64,000 nt of DNA, from contig CAUJCX010000015.1 in assembly GCA_963169235.1 (NCBI GenBank), positions 1-64,000 of the forward strand. Direction: 5' to 3'. Position 1 is the first letter of the stretch. Every line of letters begins with the position of its first letter. Source of the stretch: Actinomycetota bacterium (GTDB taxonomy: Bacteria; Actinomycetota; Thermoleophilia; Miltoncostaeales; Miltoncostaeaceae). The notes below the pieces were generated by a model, which saw nothing but the letters and a program-made list of their open reading frames with translations, was not told where the DNA came from and did not search any database. This document shows positions 58,891-64,000 of the stretch, piece after piece. Made by a program: the position numbers and the translations under genes.

Positions 58891-59599
58891 CCTGAGTCAG
58901 TCGCTCCAGCAGCATGCGCGCGGCCATCCCCAGGCGCGACCGGGGGTTGATCTCCACCGTGCGCTGCCACGCCTTCACCACGGCGTTGGGGTCGCGCGCG
59001 TACACCGACAGCATGCCCTGGTTGAACAGCACCAGCTGATCACGGGGCCGCTCGCGCGCCATCTTCGCCATCGCCGCCACCGCCCGCTTCTCCCCGGCCT
59101 TGCCCGACAGGAAGTCGAGGAACGTCATGCCCATCGTGGCGGCCGTGTCCCCGGGGGCCCGCTTGAGCGCCTCACGGAACGCCTGCTCGGCCGACGTGGT
59201 GTCACCCAGCGACATCTGGGCGCGTCCCAGCTCGACGTAGCGCCGCGCCGGCGCTCCCGGCGCGGCGGTCAGCTCGCGCAGGCGCACCACCTGCTGGGCC
59301 GCGTCCAGGTCGGCGATGCCGTCGGGCGGCGGCTGGTCGAGCGAGAGCGACAGCGGGGGAAGCTCGGCGGCGGGCGCGGGCGACTGCTGCGGACCGGGTG
59401 TCGTGGCGCCGGGGCCGACCTGCAGTGGGGCCCGCTGCACGGCCACCTCGGTGGGCTCCTTGTCGAGCGCCATCGCCATGCCCAGAAGGCCACCGCCGAC
59501 GACGGCCGCGGCGCCCGCGGCCAGCAGCACGCGCTTCAGCGGGGGCGTCGTGCGCCGCGAGGGGGTGTCGGGTGCGTCGGGGGCGTCGGGTTGCGGCAT
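58880..59599 (-). CDS. TPR-containing membrane-anchored protein
   Basis: Protein of 239 residues. Short polar N-terminus, one membrane helix (about 22-45, RVLLAAGAAAVVGGGLLGMAMAL), a Pro-rich linker, then TPR-like helices from about residue 110: RRYVELGRAQMSLGDTTSAEQAFREAL, MGMTFLDFLSGKAGEKRA, LVLFNQGMLSVYARDPNAVVKAWQRTVEINP. Similar anchored TPR proteins act as assembly scaffolds. Divergent from the pilT gene with 81 bp between, so the two could be related in pilus function, but this is only context. Confidence 0.7.
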   Translation of the reverse strand: MPQPDAPDAPDTPSRRTTPPLKRVLLAAGAAAVVGGGLLGMAMALDKEPTEVAVQRAPLQVGPGATTPGPQQSPAPAAELPPLSLSLDQPPPDGIADLDAAQQVVRLRELTAAPGAPARRYVELGRAQMSLGDTTSAEQAFREALKRAPGDTAATMGMTFLDFLSGKAGEKRAVAAMAKMARERPRDQLVLFNQGMLSVYARDPNAVVKAWQRTVEINPRSRLGMAARMLLERLTQARG

Positions 59600-59680
59600 C
59601 GCGTGAATGGTGGCGGTTGGAGGGGGTGATGGGCAAGGCGGGCCGGTGCCACGGGGGTCGACGGTCACCCTGCCGGGGTA

Positions 59681-60838
59681 ATGGCCGAGGCGAGCCGTGC
59701 CGATCCAACCAGCGTGTCCACATCCTCTCCCACCAACCGCCTGGACGCCCTGTTCGCGTACGGCGTTCACCGCGGCGCCAGCGACGTGCACCTCAAGGTG
59801 CCGTCCCGCCCCGCCATCCGCATCGACGGGTCGCTCGAGCCCATCGCCGACCACCCCCCCTTGCGTCCCGCCGACGTGAACGGCTTCGCCGACGACCTGT
59901 TCTCGCGGGTTCCGAGCAAGCGCGCCGAGTTCGAGGAGACGGGCGAGGCCGACCTGTCGTACGCATGCCCCGGCGTCGGCCGCTTCCGCGTCAACGTGTT
60001 CCGGCAGCGCGGCTCCGTGAGCATCGTGGCCCGCGTGGTGCCGTTCACCGTGCCGTCGCTCGACGACCTCGGCCTGCCGCCGGTGGTGTCGAAGCTGGCG
60101 CGTGAGGAGCGCGGCATCATCCTGGTCACCGGCACCACCGGCAGCGGCAAGAGCACCACGCTGGCGGCGATGATCGACCAGATGAACCGCACGTCCCACA
60201 AGCACGTGGTGACGATCGAGGACCCCATCGAGATCCTGCACACCGACCAGTTGTCGCTCATCAACCAGCGCGAGGTGGGCCTCGACACCGAGTCGTTCCA
60301 CAGCGCCCTGCGGCGGGTGCTGCGGCAGGACCCCGACGTCATCATGATCGGTGAGATCCGCGACGAGGTCACCATGGAGACCGCGCTCAGTGCGGCCGAG
60401 ACCGGCCACCTGGTGCTGTCGACCATGCACACGCTGGACGCCACCGAGACGGTCAACCGCGCCATCGGCTTCTTCCCGCTGCACCAGCAGGCGCAGGTGC
60501 GCACCATGCTGGCGTCCACGCTGCGCGGCGTCATCTCGCAGCGCCTCGTGCGCCGCAGCGACAGCAACGGCCGCGCCGCCGCCGTCGAGGCCCTGGTGAT
60601 GACGGGACGGGCACGCGACTTCATCGTGAACCCCGAGGACACGGGTCGGCTGCGCGAGGTCATCCGCGACGGCGACTTCTACGGCATGCAGACGTTCGAC
60701 CAGTCGCTGTTCGACCACGTCACGGCCGGGCGGGTGTCGCTGGACGACGCCGTGGCCGCCGCGGCCAGCCCGCACGACTTCCGGCTGATGCTCGAGAGCG
60801 GCGTCGCCCGGCGCACCGTGGGCGATTACGCCGCGTAG
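59681..60838 (+). CDS. pilT: Type IV pilus retraction ATPase PilT
   Basis: Secretion ATPase of 385 residues, the usual PilT size. Motifs: N-terminal LFAYGVHRGASDVHLKVPSRP, Walker A GTTGSGKSTTL near 155, Asp box TIEDPIEIL, Walker B MIGEIRDEVTMETAL, His box STMHTLDATE and the PilT-specific retraction motif region (AAAVEALVMTGRARDFI in place of the usual AIRNLIRE context). It drives pilus retraction for twitching or DNA uptake. No other pilus gene lies within the window, so the rest of the machinery must be elsewhere. Confidence 0.92.
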   Translation: MAEASRADPTSVSTSSPTNRLDALFAYGVHRGASDVHLKVPSRPAIRIDGSLEPIADHPPLRPADVNGFADDLFSRVPSKRAEFEETGEADLSYACPGVGRFRVNVFRQRGSVSIVARVVPFTVPSLDDLGLPPVVSKLAREERGIILVTGTTGSGKSTTLAAMIDQMNRTSHKHVVTIEDPIEILHTDQLSLINQREVGLDTESFHSALRRVLRQDPDVIMIGEIRDEVTMETALSAAETGHLVLSTMHTLDATETVNRAIGFFPLHQQAQVRTMLASTLRGVISQRLVRRSDSNGRAAAVEALVMTGRARDFIVNPEDTGRLREVIRDGDFYGMQTFDQSLFDHVTAGRVSLDDAVAAAASPHDFRLMLESGVARRTVGDYAA

Positions 60839-60922
60839 CCGGCACGCGCCCGGGTGGCCAACGTGAAACAGTGGGCGGATGGTGCGCGCGTCGGCACGGT
60901 TCGTCCTCCGCGGGGAGGGCCT

Positions 60923-62086
60923 GTGAGGGTCGTCCTGGCCTGCGGCTGGCCGCGCCCGCTCGGGGCCGTGATCCACACCGGCCGCCTGGCGCACGCGCTG
61001 GGCGAGGCGGGCACCGACATCCACGCGGTGGCCGCGCACCCGGCGCGGGGTCGTCCCGTGGAGGGCGGCATCCTGGTGCTGCCCGTCGACATCGAGGAAG
61101 GGCACGATCCGCTTGACGCCGCGCGCGCGGCGGGAGCGGCGCTGACGGCGGCCAGCCCCCTGTTCACGGGCGTCGACGTGGCCCACGCGCAGGACGCCGT
61201 CTCCGCCACCACGCTCATCGCGCTGCGCGAGCGCGGCGTCGTGGGAAGCGTCGTCACGACCGTCCACCACATCGCCACGCACGCCCGCGGACGGCTGGAG
61301 GACATGCAGCGCCACGCCATCCAGGAGTCGGACGCCGTGGTGTGCGCGTCGCAGTGGTGGGCCGACCTGATCCTCGACGAGTTCGGCGTCGAGGCCCACG
61401 TGGTGGCCCACGGCGTCGAGGGTGACCGCTTCACGGCGCCCCTGCTGGGCCGGCACGCGGCGGGCGAACGGTTCGGGTGGCACGACCGGCCCGCGGTGCT
61501 GTCGCTGGGCGGCGTGCAGCCGCGCAAGGGCAGCCGCGTGCTGCTGGAGGCGTTCGCGCGGTCGCGGGCGCGGCTGGGCGCCCGGGCGATCCTGGTGGTC
61601 GCCGGACCCGCCGAGCACGCCGACTACCGGGCCCGCTGGGCCGACGATGCCGAGCGCCTGGGCCTGCGCGTCACCCGCGGAGGCACGGCCGAGCCCACCA
61701 CCGACGTGCTGGAGGTGGGCGGCGTGTCGGCCGACGACATGCCGGGCCTCTACCGCGCGTGTGACGTGCTGGTGTCCCCGTCCACGCGGGAGGGGTTCGG
61801 ACTCTCGGCCATCGAGGCGGCGGCGTCCGGCATCCCCAACGTGGTGTCCGACCTGCCGGTGTTCCGCGAGCACTTCTCCGACGGCGACACCGCGCTGTTC
61901 GTGCCGGTGGGCGACACGCGCGAACTGGGCGTCGCGCTGATGCGCGCGCTCAACGACCGCGAGCTGCGCGGGCGCCTGGTGACCCGCGGCAAGGCGCTGG
62001 CGGCGGGCTTCACGTGGCAGCGCTGCGCCGCCGAGCACCGGGCCGTGTACGCGGAGGTGGCGCGCGCGGCGTCGTCCCGCGCGTGA
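60923..62086 (+). CDS. GT4-type glycosyltransferase
   Basis: GT-B fold glycosyltransferase of 387 residues. N-terminal domain with a Gly-containing loop (WPRPLGAVIHTGRLAHAL) and VVTTVHHIATHARGRLED; C-terminal domain with the nucleotide-sugar region LSLGGVQPRKGSRVLLEAF and the E-x7-E pair in TREGFGLSAIEAAASG. Start chosen at GTG 60923 because GGGGAGG is correctly placed; an upstream GTG at 60854 lacks one. It resembles the MSMEG_0565-type actinobacterial branch, but this cannot be confirmed without a search. Confidence 0.82.
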   Translation: MRVVLACGWPRPLGAVIHTGRLAHALGEAGTDIHAVAAHPARGRPVEGGILVLPVDIEEGHDPLDAARAAGAALTAASPLFTGVDVAHAQDAVSATTLIALRERGVVGSVVTTVHHIATHARGRLEDMQRHAIQESDAVVCASQWWADLILDEFGVEAHVVAHGVEGDRFTAPLLGRHAAGERFGWHDRPAVLSLGGVQPRKGSRVLLEAFARSRARLGARAILVVAGPAEHADYRARWADDAERLGLRVTRGGTAEPTTDVLEVGGVSADDMPGLYRACDVLVSPSTREGFGLSAIEAAASGIPNVVSDLPVFREHFSDGDTALFVPVGDTRELGVALMRALNDRELRGRLVTRGKALAAGFTWQRCAAEHRAVYAEVARAASSRA

Positions 62087-62104
62087 CGTGAGATACTGGC
62101 CGCC

Positions 62105-62437
62105 GTGCAGTGGATCCACGACAACCTCGTGCTGGTGGCGTTTCTCGTGGCGCTGGTCGCGATCCTCGCGGCCCTGGCGTACGCGGGCCTGAAGGGCTGG
62201 GCGCTGTACCGCGCCGCGAAGGCCGAGATGGGTCGCGTGACGCCGATCACCGACCAGCTGTCGCGCAGCGCCGCCGCGCTGCAGGCCCGCCAGGCCGAGT
62301 TGCCCCGCCGCCAGGCCGAGATCCAGGACACCGTCGCCTCCATCCAGCGGCACGGCCAGGTGCTGGGCGTGCTCGCGTCGCACGCCACCACGGCGCGGCG
62401 CACCCTGATGGGCCCGCTGCGCTACATCGGTCGCTAG
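62105..62437 (+). CDS. Small membrane protein with coiled coil (110 aa)
   Basis: N-terminal hydrophobic helix (about 7-28) followed by a long heptad-like helix (RAAKAEMGRVTPITDQLSRSAAALQARQAEL...QDTVASIQRHG). GTG start at 62105, seven bases after GATACT, no ribosome binding site. The layout resembles small DUF948-like membrane-anchored helices. Function unknown. Confidence 0.65.
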   Translation: MQWIHDNLVLVAFLVALVAILAALAYAGLKGWALYRAAKAEMGRVTPITDQLSRSAAALQARQAELPRRQAEIQDTVASIQRHGQVLGVLASHATTARRTLMGPLRYIGR

Positions 62438-62488
62438 GCGTCGCGCCCCGCGCGGCTCCTGCGAGTGGACGTCCGCCCGTTGGCCCTT

Positions 62489-62520
62489 GCGTATCCCGCT
62501 GCGTGCGTTGCGTGATACGC
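62489..62520 (+). terminator. Hairpin after coiled-coil membrane protein
   Basis: GCGTATC (62489-62495) pairs with GATACGC (62514-62520), with a further CGC/GCG inside. A modest terminator candidate. Confidence 0.4.
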
Positions 62521-62591
62521 CGGGGATGAGGTGGTCTCGAGGCGGGCCCCATCGTTCACGTCCGCCGCTGGCCTCACCGCCTGCCGACCCC

Positions 62592-62603
62592 TAACATCCC
62601 GTC
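62592..62603 (+). promoter_or_regulatory. Leaderless promoter -10 before 86-aa protein
   Basis: TAACAT (62592-62597), six bases, ATG 62604. Confidence 0.45.
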
Positions 62604-62864
62604 ATGGCGGGCGTCTCGAAGAGTTCCGACACGGACATCACCGGGCTGTCGGTGGCCGGGCTGGCCGCCGCGGTGCAGAGCGTCACCGACCCGCGCGACG
62701 AGCGCCGCCTCATCTACGCCAAGGGCGAGAACACCCGCCACGTGCGGCACGCGCAGGTGCTCGACCGCTGGCCGGTGCTGTCCGAGCCGTGGGCGCGCGG
62801 GGTCGAGAACGTGCGGCTGAGTCTCATCGACCGCACGCCCGGCGCGGCGACGTTCGGGCGCTGA
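62604..62864 (+). CDS. Hypothetical protein (86 aa)
   Basis: Soluble, basic, Arg-rich protein (TDPRDERRLIYAKGENTRHVRHAQVLDR in overlapping parts). No membrane segment, signal peptide or motif. Supported by the promoter-start spacing and coherent codon use. It ends 33 bases before tRNA-Leu. Confidence 0.55.
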   Translation: MAGVSKSSDTDITGLSVAGLAAAVQSVTDPRDERRLIYAKGENTRHVRHAQVLDRWPVLSEPWARGVENVRLSLIDRTPGAATFGR

Positions 62865-62897
62865 CCCCCGCGCCGCGGCGCTACGCTGCCGCTCGCG

Positions 62898-62982
62898 GCC
62901 GGAGTGGCGGAACTGGACAGACGCGGGGGACTTAAACTCCCCTGTCCCTCGGGGCGTGTGGGTTCGAGTCCCACCTCCGGCA
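62898..62982 (+). tRNA. tRNA-Leu (TAA)
   Basis: Class II tRNA of 85 bases with a long variable arm (TGTCCCTCGGGGCG region). Acceptor GCCGGAG pairs with CTCCGGC, anticodon loop CTTAAAC gives TAA, T arm GTGGG-TTCGAGT-CCCAC, discriminator A. CCA not encoded. Confidence 0.93.
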
Positions 62983-62993
62983 TCGCGGCCGCG

Positions 62994-63518
62994 TCAGAGG
63001 CCACCCATGCGGGTGCGCTCCCGCTGGATCATGTAGGCCTGCAGCCGCGCCACGACGGCGGCCGGGTCGGCGATGCCGTCGAACCGGAAGGCCGACTCCT
63101 GCACGTTGGTGCCCGCGGTGTCGAAGTCGACCGACCCCACGCCCAGCGCGCGCTCGAGGAACGTCTGGTTGGTGTTGACGTTCTGCACGCGGTCGATGTC
63201 GGTGGACTGCTCGGCCCGCGACAGGATGCCGCGCCGGATGTGGATGCGCTCGGTGGTGACGCGGTACGTCACCGCGTACCGGCGGATGAGGTCGCGCACG
63301 ATCACCGCCAGCAGCAGCACCAGGCTGATGAGCCACCACTTCCACACCGCCAGGCCCGTGTTGACGTCCATCGACGACAGCAGGCTGGCGGCGATGCCGG
63401 GCACCAGGGCGGGCACGCCCCACGTCAGGAAGAAACCGATGCTGGAGCGCGGCGACGGGCGCCCCGAGTACAGCACTTGCTCGCCTTGATGAAGCTCCAC
63501 CGGGCCTCCGTCCACCAT
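62994..63518 (-). CDS. PH-domain (bPH2/YdbT-like) membrane protein
   Basis: Protein of 174 residues. Two membrane helices (about 25-48 and 58-78) are followed by a bacterial PH-like domain: YRVTTERIHIRRGILSRAEQSTDIDRVQNVNTNQTFLERALGVGSVDFDTAG is the classical DUF304 pattern (key parts TTERIHIRRG, IDRVQNV, RALGVGSVDF). Role unknown, probably envelope-related. ATG 63518. Confidence 0.85.
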   Translation of the reverse strand: MVDGGPVELHQGEQVLYSGRPSPRSSIGFFLTWGVPALVPGIAASLLSSMDVNTGLAVWKWWLISLVLLLAVIVRDLIRRYAVTYRVTTERIHIRRGILSRAEQSTDIDRVQNVNTNQTFLERALGVGSVDFDTAGTNVQESAFRFDGIADPAAVVARLQAYMIQRERTRMGGL

Positions 63519-63630
63519 GTCGACGCGCGTTGCGTTGCGCTCGTGATCGTACCTGCGGCACGGGCGCCGCGAGCCGCCAAGTCACCACAGGGTCACGAAA
63601 TGCGACCGCGAACATCCCCCGAAGGGGGGG

Positions 63631-63657
63631 TAAAGGATTCCGGGTGCCTGCCGACAA
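63631..63657 (+). promoter_or_regulatory. Sigma28-like promoter before C-terminal partial gene
   Basis: TAAAG (63631-63635), 14 bases, GCCGACAA (63650-63657), one mismatch to the flagellar -10 GCCGATAA and ideal spacing. The gene at 63706 lies 48 bases downstream. Confidence 0.5.
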
Positions 63658-63705
63658 GTGCTGTGCACGCTCACCCCGATCCACCCCGCCCGAGGAGTTC
63701 ACCCG

Positions 63706-64000
63706 ATGTCGCTGCGCCGCCTCGCTCCCTCCGCCGACACGATCACCAGCGAGGCTCCCGCCGCCCGCACGTCGCGTCGTCGCAGCCGCGCGAAGCCGCG
63801 TCCGCCGCGTCCGCAGGCCGTGATCCTGGCCGAGCTGAAGGGCCTGGGCGGCCTGGTGCACGAGCAGGCGCTGATGGACGCCGGCGCCCAGCCGCAGGTG
63901 AGCCTGATCGAGTGGACCAACCGCCTCGCCGCCGAACTCCACACCGACGGCGTCGGCTCGCCGGCCACGTACCGCGACCTGCTGATGGGCATCGTCGGCG
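63706..64000 (+). CDS. Hypothetical protein (3' end outside window)
   Basis: Starts at ATG 63706 with GAGGAG upstream; 98 residues are visible and no stop is reached. The first 40 residues are basic and proline-rich (RTSRRRSRAKPRPPRPQ), followed by a mixed helical region (VILAELKGLGGLVHEQALMDAG). Family not recognised from this part. The sigma28-like promoter suggests a motility or development link. Confidence 0.55.
   Translation, partial: MSLRRLAPSADTITSEAPAARTSRRRSRAKPRPPRPQAVILAELKGLGGLVHEQALMDAGAQPQVSLIEWTNRLAAELHTDGVGSPATYRDLLMGIVG

Noticed and set aside
58880-62383. Minus-strand frame opposite pilT and the glycosyltransferase
   Set aside because: Only the 3' 239 codons have a membrane helix and TPR pattern; the plus-strand genes there are certain.

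Overview
This is a high-GC (roughly 70% or more by eye), gene-dense bacterial chromosome segment. Several traits point to an actinobacterium: a fused 2-oxoglutarate decarboxylase E2-E1 protein (Kgd type), a paired lhr-nei repair module, a ClpS-like adaptor, many genes that look leaderless, and tRNA genes without an encoded CCA. A B-type-looking heme-copper oxidase, a PilT ATPase, a flagellar-style CHAP protein and sigma28-like promoters would fit the class Thermoleophilia (Patulibacter/Conexibacter-like). That placement is inference from gene content; no rRNA is present to test it.

Layout. 0-9 kb: a DUF1206 membrane protein (cut by the window edge), a diacylglycerol-kinase-family lipid kinase converging on two coupled PAP2 phosphatases, a PhoD-like phosphatase, three small proteins and a 7TM-PAS-GGDEF-EAL protein. 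8.8-15 kb: heme-copper oxidase subunits II and I plus a small membrane protein, a cell-wall amidase, and a 3-hydroxyacyl-CoA dehydrogenase/hydroxypyruvate-isomerase-like pair. 15-23 kb: a second GGDEF-EAL protein, S-adenosylhomocysteine hydrolase, nitronate monooxygenase and a CHASE-PAS-GAF-GGDEF protein. 23-31 kb: class IV aminotransferase, M15 peptidase, a two-component system with a secreted protein and a tandem-repeat operator candidate, a large secreted peptidoglycan-binding protein and a beta-hydroxyacid dehydrogenase. 31-37 kb: a BrkB/YihY protein and the nei/lhr DNA repair pair. 37.3-41.5 kb is the accessory part: a lower-GC three-gene cassette (coiled-coil protein, HicA, HicB), about 630 bp with no recognised gene, a secreted protein, a flagellar-type CHAP protein and an intact IS481-family element with a 6-bp target duplication. 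41.5-49.1 kb: GNAT, ClpS, a benzoylformate-decarboxylase-like TPP enzyme, a lipoate-ligase-like protein and the giant lipoyl-E2-E1 Kgd. 49.4-56 kb: an overlapping LysR, DsbB, glycosidase-lipoprotein operon, YaaA, a DUF11 surface protein and an ArsR-like regulator. 56-64 kb: a VapBC-type pair, tRNA-fMet, a principal-type sigma factor, a TPR protein, PilT, a glycosyltransferase, tRNA-Leu and a PH-domain membrane protein.

How it fits together. Three diguanylate cyclase-type proteins, PilT, a flagellar-like CHAP hydrolase and up to five promoters resembling the sigma28/WhiG consensus suggest a motility or surface-lifestyle regulon. Kgd carries two lipoyl domains and is followed 10 bp later by a lipoate-ligase-like gene, which suggests a self-contained lipoylated 2-oxoglutarate complex. 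Two toxin-antitoxin modules (HicAB with an extra partner, and VapBC) and a recent IS insertion mark the accessory islands. The best candidates for something undescribed are the three-gene HicAB cassette and the IS that landed in a CTAG shared by two convergent stop codons.
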